Below are positions 19,304-29,210 of a stretch of DNA of 64,000 nucleotides, one piece after another. The position numbers and the translations under genes are program-made. A model generated the notes under the pieces. The model did not search any database. It was not told the DNA's origin and saw nothing but the letters and a program-made list of their open reading frames with translations. Numbering within the stretch: position 1 is the stretch's first letter; every line of letters starts with the position of its first letter. Origin of the DNA: Shewanella baltica (GTDB lineage: Bacteria > Pseudomonadota > Gammaproteobacteria > Enterobacterales > Shewanellaceae); contig NZ_UGYM01000002.1 in the NCBI RefSeq assembly GCF_900456975.1, forward strand, positions 2,170,001 to 2,234,000, in the 5' to 3' direction.

Positions 19304-19831
19304 TTAAACGCGCTCGGCGATGCCAGCTGCAACCGTTGCATCACAACCAAATTGCACTAAGACTTCAGATAAAATGGTGCGTTTCTTGGCGGTATTGTTG
19401 TTGCTTGTCACCCAGAATCCACTGGTACCGATTTCTTTAGGATTCGCAGAGGCACTCGCTTCGAGTAATTGCTCTTTCGAACGGGCAAAATACAAACGAT
19501 CGCGCCCTTGGATCTGCAGAATTTGCGAGAACTGCTCTGGGGCTAATTGATACAGACTTTCGAGCAAAAAGAGGAAACGCCCTACCGCGCCTTTTTGTTG
19601 CGATAACAGATGTTCATCGACTAAGCGACTGAAGTCATTCACAGCAAGTGCAGCTTGAATCGGCTCAGCCTCTAAACTTGGTTGGCTTATCGCCAAAGGC
19701 TGAGGTGGTTCGACCGCATCGACGGACAGGCCGAGTAATCGACGAAGAATGTCAGAGGCGCTCTCACCAATACGTTCTGTTTTGCTGGCAATATGACGAT
19801 AGAGCTCTTCATCAACTTCGATATATTTCAT
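19304..19831 (-). CDS. seqA: Negative modulator of replication initiation SeqA
   Basis: Binds hemimethylated GATC sites, sequesters oriC and organises new DNA. Length 175 residues. The N-terminal oligomerisation segment MKYIEVDEELYRHIASKT...GESASDILRRLL is followed by a variable linker and the C-terminal DNA-binding domain (SRLVDEHLLSQQKGAVGRFL onward). The order seqA-pgm on one strand matches enterobacteria, and a YbfF-like gene on the other side completes that conserved neighbourhood. Three phased GATC sites lie just upstream. Confidence 0.95.
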   Translation of the reverse strand: MKYIEVDEELYRHIASKTERIGESASDILRRLLGLSVDAVEPPQPLAISQPSLEAEPIQAALAVNDFSRLVDEHLLSQQKGAVGRFLFLLESLYQLAPEQFSQILQIQGRDRLYFARSKEQLLEASASANPKEIGTSGFWVTSNNNTAKKRTILSEVLVQFGCDATVAAGIAERV

Positions 19832-19887
19832 AACCTTAATTATCCTTTGTTATTCGACAGGCTTAACCGAAAAAAGTGTACCACAGC

Positions 19888-19910
19888 GATCGGGGCAGAT
19901 CATTGCGATC
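19888..19910. promoter_or_regulatory. Three helically phased GATC sites upstream of seqA
   Basis: GATC at 19888, 19898 and 19907, spaced 10 and 9 bases apart, 57-79 bases before the seqA ATG. SeqA prefers paired GATC sites on the same helix face, so autoregulation is possible. Confidence 0.45.
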
Positions 19911-20128
19911 GGTTACCAGTGTATCCATGTCTATCAATCTGATAAAGCGTCATTATTCTAAAAATGCGTGAAATAGCACAGCAAACTAGCAGATAATCGA
20001 CAATTGCCGAAAAAGCGCCCAAGTTCATCGCCGCATACACGCCAAAGTAGCAACTGACTTGTCAAGCCAACGGCATTAAGGGCACAATTCGCGCCACGTT
20101 AAGCTAAACATATCCAACAGGAATCACC

Positions 20129-20905
20129 ATGAACTTTGTTTCTACAGGCCAAGGATCCGCAGTACTATTGATCCACGGCTTGTTCGGCAACCTAGATAAC
20201 CTCAAAGGCCTAGGGCAAGTATTAGAAAGCCAGTATCAGGTTATTCGTGTCGATGTGCCCAATCATGGGTTAAGTGAGCATTGGGATGAGATGGATTACC
20301 CTCGCCTCGCCACGGCCATGGTTGCATTACTCGACGAACTGGCTATTGAACGCGCTCATATAGTGGGTCACTCCATGGGCGGTAAAATCGCCATGGCGAC
20401 AGCGTTAGCTCATCCAGAGCGCATTATCAGCATGGTGGCAGCAGATATTGCCCCCGTCGCCTATGAGCCAAGACACGATACAGTGTTTGCCGCATTAGCA
20501 AGTCTGCCCTTAGAAGGTCATACCGACAGACACTTTGCCCTTAACCACTTGATTGACAAAGGTATCGACGAAGCCACGGCGCAGTTTTTACTCAAAAACC
20601 TGCAACGTACCGATACGGGCTTTCGTTGGAAGCTGAACTTAAGTGGGCTAAAGGCTTGTTATCCCAATATTATTGGTTGGCACAATCAGGCGCCAAATCC
20701 AGTACAAAGCTATAGCGGCCCGAGTCTATTTATTCGTGGTGGTGACTCAAATTATGTCACTGGTGAGCACAGAAGCGCTATCATGGCGCAATTCCCTGCG
20801 GCGCAGGCGAAAACCCTCGAAGGCTGTGGTCATTGGTTACATGCACAGAAACCCGCCATCTTTAACCGGATTGTGTCTGAATTTATTGACAAACAAGCAA
20901 TGTAA
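20129..20905 (+). CDS. Alpha/beta-hydrolase, YbfF-like esterase
   Basis: Cytoplasmic esterase of 258 residues, with the oxyanion segment LLIHGLFGNLDNLKGLG, the nucleophile elbow VGHSMGGK and the C-terminal GCGHWLHAQKP containing the catalytic His. This matches E. coli YbfF, which also sits beside seqA. The natural substrate is unknown; YbfF hydrolyses acyl-CoA and short esters in vitro. GGAATCACC precedes the ATG. Confidence 0.88.
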   Translation: MNFVSTGQGSAVLLIHGLFGNLDNLKGLGQVLESQYQVIRVDVPNHGLSEHWDEMDYPRLATAMVALLDELAIERAHIVGHSMGGKIAMATALAHPERIISMVAADIAPVAYEPRHDTVFAALASLPLEGHTDRHFALNHLIDKGIDEATAQFLLKNLQRTDTGFRWKLNLSGLKACYPNIIGWHNQAPNPVQSYSGPSLFIRGGDSNYVTGEHRSAIMAQFPAAQAKTLEGCGHWLHAQKPAIFNRIVSEFIDKQAM

Positions 20906-21006
20906 ATCAGCAGCAAACTCGACCTAAAGCATATGGCAGCCGCCATCTTGATGTGATATATTCGCGCCTCTTTTGGCCTTAGAACACTCTCGAGGACTAA
21001 GAAAGT

Positions 21007-21228
21007 ATGTTATCTCAGTACATGGAACAAATTGAAACCATCGGCCTGAACCTGTTTTTTGCCTCGATATTTTTCTTTATCGGCATGGCCATCCACGATG
21101 TGCTTAAACAAGGTAACGTGCCGAAATTTGGTCGATTTATTGTTTGGTTAGTGTTATTTCTCGGCTGCGCCGGGTTTATTGTAAAAGGTATTATCCAGAT
21201 CACTTGGGAAGGCTCAGGGATCGGTTAA
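21007..21228 (+). CDS. DUF2788 small membrane protein
   Basis: 73 residues with two predicted transmembrane helices (about 15-32 and 45-65) separated by a basic loop (HDVLKQGNVPKFGRF). It looks like the DUF2788 family of unknown function, conserved next to ybfE in Shewanella and Vibrio. GAGGACTAAGAA precedes the ATG. It is 10 bases upstream of ybfE, so probably co-transcribed. Confidence 0.8.
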   Translation: MLSQYMEQIETIGLNLFFASIFFFIGMAIHDVLKQGNVPKFGRFIVWLVLFLGCAGFIVKGIIQITWEGSGIG

Positions 21229-21238
21229 CAATAAGAAC

Positions 21239-21511
21239 ATGGCAAAAGAAGCGACAGACAGAACCACCATTGACCTTTTTGCCAATGAAAAGCGCCGGGG
21301 CCGCCCACGAAGTAATCCTTTGTCCCGTAGCCAGCAGCTTAAGGTCAACAAACGCAATCAAATCCAGCGCGATAAAGCCAACGGATTAAAGCGAATAGAG
21401 TTAAAGGTGTCACAAGATTTGTATGACGCCTTGAATGAGCAGGCATTGGCCAGTAACATCAGCCGTAGCCAGTTAATCGAATTAATTCTTCAGCAACAAG
21501 TTGAGTGCTGA
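21239..21511 (+). CDS. ybfE: YbfE-like small DNA-binding protein (LexA-regulated family)
   Basis: 90-residue basic protein. The N-terminal TTIDLFANEKRRGRPRSNP is an AT-hook-like basic stretch; the C-terminal RIELKVSQDLYDALNEQALASNISRSQLIE part has the ribbon-helix-helix pattern. It matches E. coli YbfE, described as LexA-regulated. I do not see a LexA box directly upstream here. fldA follows after 54 bases, as in enterobacteria. Confidence 0.85.
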   Translation: MAKEATDRTTIDLFANEKRRGRPRSNPLSRSQQLKVNKRNQIQRDKANGLKRIELKVSQDLYDALNEQALASNISRSQLIELILQQQVEC

Positions 21512-21565
21512 ACGAGTACCAGCAAGATTAACGTAATAAGTGAACTAGACATTAAAGGATAGACA

Positions 21566-22093
21566 ATGGCAACTGTAGGTCTTTTTTTCGGTAGCGACAC
21601 AGGTAACACCGAAGCCGTAGCCAAGATGATCCAGAAAAAACTGGGTAAAAAAATGGTTGAGGTGAAAGATATCGCCAAAAGTACCAAAGAACAGATTGCA
21701 GAGTATGACTTGCTGCTGTTCGGCATCCCAACCTGGTATTACGGCGAAGCTCAATGTGACTGGGACGATTTCTTCCCTGAATTAGAGCAAATTGATTTTA
21801 CTGACAAACTTGTCGCTATTTTTGGTTGTGGTGATCAAGAAGACTACGCTGAGTATTTCCTTGATGCCATGGGCATGGTTGGCGATATCGTTCAGGCGCG
21901 TGGTGGTATCATCATTGGTCACTGGCCAACTGCAAGCTACAACTTCGAAGCCTCTAAAGGTCAAGTTGATGACGACCACTTTATTGGTTTAGGTATCGAT
22001 GAAGATCGTCAGCCAGAGCTGACCGAAGAGCGTGTCGATGCTTGGGTTAAGCAAATTTACGAAGAAATGTGCTTAGCTGAATTAGAAGACTAA
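21566..22093 (+). CDS. fldA: Flavodoxin FldA
   Basis: Low-potential FMN electron carrier of 175 residues. The phosphate-binding loop GSDTGNTEAVAK is near residue 10, IPTWYYGEAQCDWDDF contains the FMN-stacking aromatic, and GCGDQEDYAEYF the second FMN loop. The long-chain flavodoxin insertion is present. It can supply electrons to radical-SAM enzymes such as QueE. AAAGGATAG precedes the ATG and a terminator follows. Confidence 0.95.
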   Translation: MATVGLFFGSDTGNTEAVAKMIQKKLGKKMVEVKDIAKSTKEQIAEYDLLLFGIPTWYYGEAQCDWDDFFPELEQIDFTDKLVAIFGCGDQEDYAEYFLDAMGMVGDIVQARGGIIIGHWPTASYNFEASKGQVDDDHFIGLGIDEDRQPELTEERVDAWVKQIYEEMCLAELED

Positions 22094-22112
22094 TTGGGCT
22101 AACTATTCGATT

Positions 22113-22139
22113 AAAGCGGCCTTAACGCCGCTTTTTTTA
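22113..22139 (+). terminator. Terminator after fldA
   Basis: AAAGCGGC-CTTAAC-GCCGCTTT stem-loop with a seven-T tail. Confidence 0.9.
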
Positions 22140-22205
22140 TGCTTATATTTCTACTTGTTTCAATTATCTACTTGTTGTAACTAAGAATAACGACATACCA
22201 CACTC

Positions 22206-23384
22206 ATGACCAACACACCCCGCTCCACCCATTGGGATATCTTTTGTACCGTCGTCGATAACTATGGCGATATTGGCGTCACTTGGCGTTTAGCCAAACA
22301 AATGGCTAATGAGTACCAGATTCCCGTTAATTTGTGGGTCGACGACCTCGCAAGCTTCTCGCACATATTACCGACACTCGATCCACTAAAAAACGCTCAA
22401 AGCTTCAATGGTGTGAATATTATTCATTGGACTAAGCCTTTAGCCGTAGCGTTTGTCGCAGGGGAAATACTCATCGAAGCCTTTGCCTGTGAATTACCCG
22501 AACAGGTAAAAGCGCAGTTGGTTTATTTACATCAGAACGCCCCCGAATCTGTGCCTATCTGGTTGAATTTAGAATATTTAAGCGCTGAGGATTGGGTCGA
22601 AGGCTGCCATGGTTTGCCTTCATTACAAGCCAATGGTTTAAAGAAGTATTTTTACTTCCCGGGCTTTGGCGCAAAAACCGGTGGGCTCATCTGCGAGCAA
22701 GATTTGTTTGCCGAGCGCGATGCTTGGCAAGCTAACTCAGCTAACAAATTACAGCTTTTTAGTCAGCTAGGTCTTAGGGGGATTGAGGCTCAAGATACTG
22801 TGATTAGCATCTTTAGCTATGAAACCGAGGCACTGCCGGCGTTATGCGAGTTATGGCAGCAATCGGCCGAGAAAATCCATGCGTTGATCCCCAAGGGTCG
22901 CAGCTTAAACAGTCTGAAGCAGTTACTGCCCTGTGATATTGCCGCGCTAGTGCCGGGTCAGCAAATAAATCATGGCAATTTAACCCTGCATATTTTACCC
23001 ATGACAGACCAACAGGGGTTTGATCGTCTGCTCTGGAGCTGCGATTTTAATATCGTCCGCGGTGAAGATTCCTTTTTACGCGCCCAATGGGCCGCAAAAC
23101 CCTTCATTTGGCACATTTATCCCCAAGAAGATGATTATCACCTCGTAAAATTAGAAGCTTTTCTCAAACTTTACTGCGATAATCTGCCACCTAAAATTGC
23201 TTGTTATTGGTCTGAATTGAATCTTGCGTTCAACCAAGCACAGCAATCTGCCGTGAGCCTTCACTGGCAAAACCTTAATCCTGTTAATTTGCCCTTGTTG
23301 CACCATGCTAAACAATGGCCAATTAATGCATTAAATGCTGCAGATCTCGCTACTCGACTAGTTCAGTTCGTTAAAAACAGCTAA
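22206..23384 (+). CDS. earP: EF-P arginine rhamnosyltransferase EarP
   Basis: Transfers rhamnose from dTDP-rhamnose to Arg32 of EF-P, which allows rescue of ribosomes stalled at polyproline. Length 392 residues, the DUF2331 family. WDIFCTVVDNYGDIGVTWRLAKQ holds the conserved Asp residues of the active site, and RGEDSFLRAQWAAKPFIWHIYPQ is the nucleotide-sugar binding block. Its placement directly before efp, whose residue 32 is arginine, fully supports the assignment. Confidence 0.96.
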   Translation: MTNTPRSTHWDIFCTVVDNYGDIGVTWRLAKQMANEYQIPVNLWVDDLASFSHILPTLDPLKNAQSFNGVNIIHWTKPLAVAFVAGEILIEAFACELPEQVKAQLVYLHQNAPESVPIWLNLEYLSAEDWVEGCHGLPSLQANGLKKYFYFPGFGAKTGGLICEQDLFAERDAWQANSANKLQLFSQLGLRGIEAQDTVISIFSYETEALPALCELWQQSAEKIHALIPKGRSLNSLKQLLPCDIAALVPGQQINHGNLTLHILPMTDQQGFDRLLWSCDFNIVRGEDSFLRAQWAAKPFIWHIYPQEDDYHLVKLEAFLKLYCDNLPPKIACYWSELNLAFNQAQQSAVSLHWQNLNPVNLPLLHHAKQWPINALNAADLATRLVQFVKNS

Positions 23385-23429
23385 GATACTGCGCGAAAAC
23401 AGAAAAATCTAAATATAGGAAATAGTGTA

Positions 23430-23990
23430 ATGAAAACTGCTCATGAAATCCGTCCTGGTAACGTGATCATGTTAGATGGCAGCCCATGGGTTGTGCAGAA
23501 AACTGAAACAACTCGTTCTGGCCGTAACGCTGCTATCGTTAAGTTAAAGTTGAAAAACTTACTGCTTAACTCTGGTACTGAAACGACTTTCAAAGGTGAA
23601 GATAAGTTAGAAGACATCATCCTAGATCGTCTTGATTGTACTTATTCTTACTTTGCTGATCCTATGTTTGTATTCATGGATGCAGAATATAACCAATACG
23701 ACGTAGAAGCAGAAAACTTAGGTGATGCAGCGGCTTATATCGTTGACGGTATGGAAGAAACTTGCCAAGTGACTTTCTACGATGGCAAAGCTATCTCTGT
23801 TGAAATGCCAACCACTATCGTACGTGAAGTGATCTACACTGAGCCTTCTGCTCGTGGCGATACTTCAGGTAAAGTGATGAAGCCAGCAACTATCACTGGC
23901 GGCGGCACTGTTACTGTTGCTGACTTCGTGAAAGTTGGCGACAAGATTGAAATCGATACTCGTACTGGCGAATTCAAGAAGCGCGTTTAA
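23430..23990 (+). CDS. efp: Elongation factor P (Arg32 type)
   Basis: 186-residue translation factor that stimulates peptide bond formation at consecutive prolines. Three beta-barrel domains. The tip of domain I reads [10 protein letters not shown], with arginine at position 32, the residue modified by EarP rather than lysyl-type EpmA modification. TAGGAAATAG precedes the ATG. The gene is 45 bases after earP and has its own terminator. Codon use is biased to highly expressed codons. Confidence 0.97.
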   Translation: MKTAHEIRPGNVIMLDGSPWVVQKTETTRSGRNAAIVKLKLKNLLLNSGTETTFKGEDKLEDIILDRLDCTYSYFADPMFVFMDAEYNQYDVEAENLGDAAAYIVDGMEETCQVTFYDGKAISVEMPTTIVREVIYTEPSARGDTSGKVMKPATITGGGTVTVADFVKVGDKIEIDTRTGEFKKRV

Positions 23991-24015
23991 TAGCCCTTCT
24001 CGTTTCCTGTCGAAG

Positions 24016-24043
24016 AAAAGCCAGTGCTTGCACTGGCTTTTTT
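24016..24043 (+). terminator. Terminator after efp
   Basis: AAAAGCCAGTG-CTTG-CACTGGCTTTTTT. Confidence 0.9.
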
Positions 24044-24147
24044 GTTGCTGTTTTTTAGTCGCGTGATTTGTGGGGTGTATTTGTGGGATGTCGAGTCACT
24101 CAAGGAAATAAGGCGTTATCCAGCAACATCCCCTCAGCAAATAAGCG

Positions 24148-25491
24148 CTAGCATTGCGGCCCTAAGAAACGTCGCTCCCAAGCACCTATCTCACTCAAAT
24201 AACTTTGAAACTCGATCTCCTTCACTGACACAAAACCCGTGACAAAATCATCCCCAAGTAAGCGCCTTGCCGAATCACTTTGGCGCATTTGCGTTAATGC
24301 AGCGAGAAATGTTTGCGCTAAGTCATGGCTGCTCTCATAAGCACTACCGGTTTCTGGCGCGCTTGGGGATAGTTTTTCTTCCATTCCCGCAAGTCCCGCA
24401 GCCAAAGATGCGGCAATCATCAAATACGGATTGGCATCGGCGCCCGCAATGCGATTCTCTACCCGTCGCGCCACCGGAGCACTCAATGGCACTCGTAAGC
24501 CTGTAGTGCGGTTATCTACGCCCCAGCTTAAATTAATCGGCGCTTGGCTACCGGAAATGTAACGTCGGAATGAATTGATATTGGGTGCGAATAACAACAT
24601 TAAATCAGGTAGATACTTTTGTAATCCGCCGATGTAATGGTGAAAATGTTCAGTATCGCTACCATCTGCATGGCTGAAAATATTCTTGCCTTTATCATCC
24701 ACGACACTTTGATGTAAATGCATAGAACTGCCGGGTTGGCCTGCTATGGGTTTCGCCATAAATATCGCGTTCAAGCCATGTTTAATGGCGATTTCTTTCG
24801 CCGCGTATTTAAACATAAAAGCTTGATCTGCTAAGGCCAGCGGATCGCCATGCACTAAGTTAATTTCATATTGCGATAGCCCCATCTCATGGATCCAAGT
24901 ATCACCTTTGATCCCAATCGCATCGATGGCGGCATTAAAGTCATCCCAAAATGGCGCGAGTTCATTGAGCATATTCATGCTAAACGCAGATTGACCGTTT
25001 TCAGCTCGGCCACTTTTTGAAATAGGCGCCTGATACGGCGCACTCGGGTCGGTATTGGCTTCAGTCAGATAAAACTCAATCTCAGGGGCCACCACTGGCG
25101 TTAACCCAAGGGCTTGGTAACGGGCCAACACATTTTTTAAAATGGAGCGCGGCGCAAATGGACATAAATTGCCATCGAGCAACACACAGTCATGGATGGC
25201 AAATGCGCGCGGCACTGTGCTCCACGGGATCATTTTTAGGGTGCTGTAATCGGGGACGAGTAACAGATCAGGATCAGCATCGGGGAAAATTGGATCGTAG
25301 GAATACTCACCGGTAATCGCCTGCATCGAAATCGCTTGGGCAATACGTAACTCAGCACCCTGAGCAAAGCTTCGGGCTGGCATGAGCTTCCCCCTTGGAT
25401 AGCCTGAGATATCAGGGAATAAACATTCGACATCACGTATGGTGCCGTGCTGGAAAAACGCAGTAAGAAGGGTTGAGTCCATTTGATTCAT
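24148..25491 (-). CDS. Glutamine synthetase family protein (gamma-glutamylpolyamine synthetase-like)
   Basis: 447 residues with the glutamine synthetase fold: DVECLFPDISGYPRGK, the glutamate/metal segment PEIEFYL, the ATP loop GQPGSSMHLHQS, the substrate segment NSFRRYISGSQAPINLSWG and NRTTGLRVP. It resembles PuuA-type gamma-glutamylputrescine synthetases rather than GlnA, since the C-terminal adenylylation loop of GlnA is not seen. The amine substrate is unknown; no other puu gene is adjacent. It is monocistronic. Confidence 0.88.
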   Translation of the reverse strand: MNQMDSTLLTAFFQHGTIRDVECLFPDISGYPRGKLMPARSFAQGAELRIAQAISMQAITGEYSYDPIFPDADPDLLLVPDYSTLKMIPWSTVPRAFAIHDCVLLDGNLCPFAPRSILKNVLARYQALGLTPVVAPEIEFYLTEANTDPSAPYQAPISKSGRAENGQSAFSMNMLNELAPFWDDFNAAIDAIGIKGDTWIHEMGLSQYEINLVHGDPLALADQAFMFKYAAKEIAIKHGLNAIFMAKPIAGQPGSSMHLHQSVVDDKGKNIFSHADGSDTEHFHHYIGGLQKYLPDLMLLFAPNINSFRRYISGSQAPINLSWGVDNRTTGLRVPLSAPVARRVENRIAGADANPYLMIAASLAAGLAGMEEKLSPSAPETGSAYESSHDLAQTFLAALTQMRQSDSARRLLGDDFVTGFVSVKEIEFQSYLSEIGAWERRFLGPQC

Positions 25492-25736
25492 TTGCCACTA
25501 ATGTTGAAAATAACACCATGAAGGATGCAAAGTATAATCAGGCTTTGATTTGAAAAGCTACATGGTAACGATGAAATATGTAAAATATAAATGACAATTC
25601 CGTAAAATATAATTTGACATCAGCTGGGCGTCTTCATTTAAGAGTGTAATCGTGTTTATCCTAGTTCAAGCCTAGCCACTCTCCACTCGCCTTTTCCCCA
25701 CTTTAACCGCCGAACCCAATTACGGCAGACATAAAA

Positions 25737-25756
25737 AAACCAGCCGCAGCTGGTTT
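25737..25756 (-). terminator. Terminator of the NhaC-type gene
   Basis: AAACCAGC-CGCA-GCTGGTTT stem; the A7 run at 25733 becomes the T-run on the minus strand. Confidence 0.8.
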
Positions 25757-25778
25757 CTTATTCTAATCATGAAAGTAT

Positions 25779-27161
25779 TTACGCAATCACGATAAAGCCG
25801 ATAAACGCCAGTACAGCGGCGATCAGCGCATAAGGTAACTGAGTCACAGCATGGCTCACTAAGTTACAACCTGAGCCTTGGGCGGCCAATACGGTTGAAT
25901 CTGAGTAGAAGCACGCTTGGCTACCAAATGATGATGCCGACAACAAGGCACCAATCACTAATGGGATATCCGCGCCCACCGATTGCGCTAATGGCATAAC
26001 GATAGGAATGGTCACCGCAAAAATGCCCCAGCTCGAACCCGTCGCAAACGCGAGGATCGCCATGGATAAAAACACCACTGCAGGCAGCAATTTAGGCGTC
26101 ATAAACGGACTTAATGATTCAATCACGTACTGCGGCAGTAATAACTGATCGCATACGTCCTTAAACACAAATGCCGCAATCACAGTGCTAATCGCCGGTA
26201 GCATGCTCTTAAAGCCATCAATCATCTGATCCATCATCTCGGATAACGGCATCAAACGCTGCACAGCATAATAAGGGATAGTGATGACTAAAGTCGCCAG
26301 CAAGCCTTTCCACACGTCGATATCAAAGTACACGGTAAAGGCCACTAACAAACCAATCGGCACTAAAAAGTTGTGTAATTTGCCATGATTATCGGCGTGC
26401 TTAAATTCCTCTTCGATGGCTTTAACCGCATACTCGTCCGAGGTTTGCACTTGGTCAAAATCCACTTGAGCTTCTGCTGGCTCGCCTTGTGCGGCGCGCA
26501 GCTGCGCAGTTTTCATCGGACCAATGGCAGGCACTATGCCGAGTACCACAAGTAGCACCATAGCCACGGCTAACCAAGCGTAAAGCATGTAAGGAATCGC
26601 TTGCATGTAGACAGCAATGCCCTGACCTTCGGCCGCCACACCGTTATCGACCAATAACCCACCAAAGAATACTGCCCAAGTCGATAATGGCACTAACACG
26701 CACACAGGCGCGGCAGTGGAATCCACAACATAGGCGAGCATCTCACGGGACACTTTAAATTTATCCGTTACACGCTTCATGGTTTCACCCACGGTCAGCG
26801 CATTGAGATAATCATCAATAAAAATCACGATCCCAAGAATAAACGTCATCAACAGGGAAGATTTGGGTCCCTTAGCAAATCTCAGTGCATTACGGCCGAA
26901 CGCTAACGCGCCGCCGGTGCGGACCAAAAGCGCAATCAGCGCACCAAAACCACCACACACCAGAATCAACCAACCTATGGTTTCATCGGCCATGACCTTC
27001 AATGACACACTGGCAAAATTGTTTAAGACTTGACTGGGATCGAGTAACAGGAAACCGGTTACCGCACCTATGATCAGAGATAAAATGGGACGGCGTAACC
27101 AAATAGCTAACACCAATACCACCAAAGGTGGGATGAGACTTAACGCTGTCGGTTCAGACAT
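25779..27161 (-). CDS. Na+/H+ antiporter NhaC family transporter
   Basis: 460-residue inner-membrane protein with about 11-12 hydrophobic helices, a cytoplasmic charged loop (about 220-260, rich in Glu and Gln) and family motifs VCGGFGALIALLVRTGG, FIDDYLNALTVGETMKRV and ATGSSWGIFAVTIPI. FIDDY with paired Asp residues is a signature of this superfamily. The substrate could be Na+/H+ or an amino-acid/organic acid exchange, since some members are malate/lactate or tyrosine transporters. It is monocistronic with a long upstream region. Confidence 0.85.
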   Translation of the reverse strand: MSEPTALSLIPPLVVLVLAIWLRRPILSLIIGAVTGFLLLDPSQVLNNFASVSLKVMADETIGWLILVCGGFGALIALLVRTGGALAFGRNALRFAKGPKSSLLMTFILGIVIFIDDYLNALTVGETMKRVTDKFKVSREMLAYVVDSTAAPVCVLVPLSTWAVFFGGLLVDNGVAAEGQGIAVYMQAIPYMLYAWLAVAMVLLVVLGIVPAIGPMKTAQLRAAQGEPAEAQVDFDQVQTSDEYAVKAIEEEFKHADNHGKLHNFLVPIGLLVAFTVYFDIDVWKGLLATLVITIPYYAVQRLMPLSEMMDQMIDGFKSMLPAISTVIAAFVFKDVCDQLLLPQYVIESLSPFMTPKLLPAVVFLSMAILAFATGSSWGIFAVTIPIVMPLAQSVGADIPLVIGALLSASSFGSQACFYSDSTVLAAQGSGCNLVSHAVTQLPYALIAAVLAFIGFIVIA

Positions 27162-27936
27162 GCACTTAGGTCCTCTAAATAAATCGCCTAAAAGGCAAAT
27201 GGTTTTAGAATAACGTCTGAAATCAACATGATTCAGAACGTCAACACAGCTGCTTCATGATGACTAACCCTGAAGATAAAACCCGCTAATTGCTTGCTAT
27301 CTGAGGTGCCTTGCCAAAAACATCGCGCAGAAAATAAAGCGCATCGAATATTGAGTCAACTATAAATTTAACTTGATAGAAAATAATTTTAACGGCTGCA
27401 AACAAAATCAATATAATACAATGATTTTAAAGTCTTTTAACTCACTCGCAACGAAACCGTTTATGATCCTCTCAGCTTAATAAGCATTCAATAAATATGC
27501 CTATTTATCACAAGGTCATATACAGCTGGCATAAGTTGATCTTATCGAGGAACTGTGATTAAAAATCAATCATTAAGCTTTTGCTAAAATACACTTTTCC
27601 CCTACTAAGATTTATAGGACAAACAAATAAAACGAAATAGCCGTCAGCCACTGAAAATGCATTTCCATCAAGCGTGATTATTTTCTTCCTGCATCCCAAA
27701 AACACGTAAAGCGGGTTTTATCTACCGTCAGTATTAGCTAAACACTCTTAAAACCTTCTTAAAGTCAGAATATAAAACTTGTTCTTATTTCATTAATTGA
27801 CTGTTAAAGCATATTTAACTAAGTGGTATTTACAAAAAAAGTCCCATTCTGTGCTGCTCCCCCCTTTCATCTACAGTGAAATTTCGTTATGGTGCGCTAA
27901 CTTAAGCCAAAACTTTATGCATGTTCCGAGGTGTAA
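27162..27936. other. 775-base gene-free region, NhaC-type gene / alaA
   Basis: AT-rich divergent region holding both promoters. There is no credible ORF and no repeat found elsewhere in the window. A TGTGATTAAAAATCAAT stretch near 27554 is CRP/FNR-like but with wrong spacing. The region is longer than usual for this chromosome. Confidence 0.4.
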
Positions 27937-29151
27937 ATGCGCCCTATCATCAAATCCAACAAGCTGGATAGCGTTTGCTATGACATCCGCGGCCCAGTGC
28001 ACAAGGAAGCCAGACGTTTAGAAGACGAGGGTCATCGGATCCTCAAACTTAACATTGGTAATCCCGCCCCCTTCGGTTTCGAAGCGCCGGAGGAAATTGT
28101 GCGCGATGTGATCCTTAATCTACCCAGTGCGCAAGGCTACTGTGAGTCAAAAGGATTATTCTCTGCCCGCAAGGCCATAGTGCAGCATTATCAAGCCCAA
28201 GGGATTTTTGGTGTCGATATCGAAGATATCTATATAGGCAACGGCGTCTCTGAACTCATTATGATGGCGATGCAAGGTTTGCTTAACACCGATGATGAAA
28301 TTTTAATCCCCTCACCTGACTATCCACTGTGGACGGCGGCTGCCAATCTCGCTGGCGGCAAAGCGGTGCATTATCGTTGTGATGAAGAAGCGGACTGGTT
28401 CCCCGATCTCAACGACATTAAAAGTAAGATTTCATCGCGTACCCGCGGTATTGTGCTGATCAACCCAAACAATCCTACAGGCGCGGTTTACAGCAAAGAA
28501 TTACTGCTGCAAGTGGTTGAGCTTTGCCGTGAACACAGTTTGATTTTATTTGCCGATGAAATTTACGACAAAATTTTGTATGACGAAGCCAAGCATGTTC
28601 CTGCGGCTGGCCTGTCGGACGATATTTTAACTGTTACCTTCAATGGTCTATCAAAGGCTTATCGCGCAGCGGGATTTCGCGTCGGTTGGATGATGTTGTC
28701 TGGCAATCTTAAAGCCGCGAAGAGCTATATCGAAGGTTTAGAGATGCTCTCTTCGATGCGCCTGTGTGCAAACGTGCCCAATCAACATGCGATTCAAACC
28801 GCGCTCGGCGGCTATCAAAGTATTAACGAGCTGATATTACCTAAAGGTCGCCTCACAGTTCAACGGGATGCCTGTTACGAGCTGTTGAATCAAATCCCGG
28901 GCGTCAGCGTGAAAAAGCCTAAGGGCGCACTGTATGCTTTCCCTAAACTGGATATGAAGAAATTCAATCTGCGGGATGATGAGCGCTTAGTGCTGGATTT
29001 ACTCAGAGAAAAGAAAATTTTGTTAGTGCACGGCACCGCCTTTAATTGGCCTGAGCCCGACCATTTACGCGTGGTTTTCTTACCCTATAAAGAAGATCTG
29101 AAAAAAGCATTTACCGAGTTTGGCGCCTTCCTCGAAAACTATCGGCAGTAG
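27937..29151 (+). CDS. alaA: Alanine-synthesizing aminotransferase AlaA-like
   Basis: PLP-dependent class I aminotransferase, 404 residues, close to E. coli AlaA (405), which makes alanine from pyruvate and glutamate. Landmarks: LNIGNPAPFGFEAP, NPNNPTGAVYS, DEIYDKILYD and the PLP lysine in TFNGLSKAYRAAGFRVGW. Co-location with yfbR matches the E. coli alaA-yfbR pair. GAGGTGTAA precedes the ATG. A hairpin follows. Confidence 0.93.
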   Translation: MRPIIKSNKLDSVCYDIRGPVHKEARRLEDEGHRILKLNIGNPAPFGFEAPEEIVRDVILNLPSAQGYCESKGLFSARKAIVQHYQAQGIFGVDIEDIYIGNGVSELIMMAMQGLLNTDDEILIPSPDYPLWTAAANLAGGKAVHYRCDEEADWFPDLNDIKSKISSRTRGIVLINPNNPTGAVYSKELLLQVVELCREHSLILFADEIYDKILYDEAKHVPAAGLSDDILTVTFNGLSKAYRAAGFRVGWMMLSGNLKAAKSYIEGLEMLSSMRLCANVPNQHAIQTALGGYQSINELILPKGRLTVQRDACYELLNQIPGVSVKKPKGALYAFPKLDMKKFNLRDDERLVLDLLREKKILLVHGTAFNWPEPDHLRVVFLPYKEDLKKAFTEFGAFLENYRQ

Positions 29152-29179
29152 GTTTAGCCTCGGCTAACGGTTTGAGTCA

Positions 29180-29210
29180 TAAAGCGATCCTAGTGGTCGC
29201 TTTATTTTTA
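29180..29210 (+). terminator. Terminator after alaA
   Basis: TAAAGCGA and TCGCTTTA pair around a 9-base loop, followed by TTTTT. Confidence 0.7.

Noticed and set aside
27553..27570. CRP/FNR-like TGTGATTAAAAATCAATC upstream of alaA
   Set aside because: Spacing and right half fit neither consensus.
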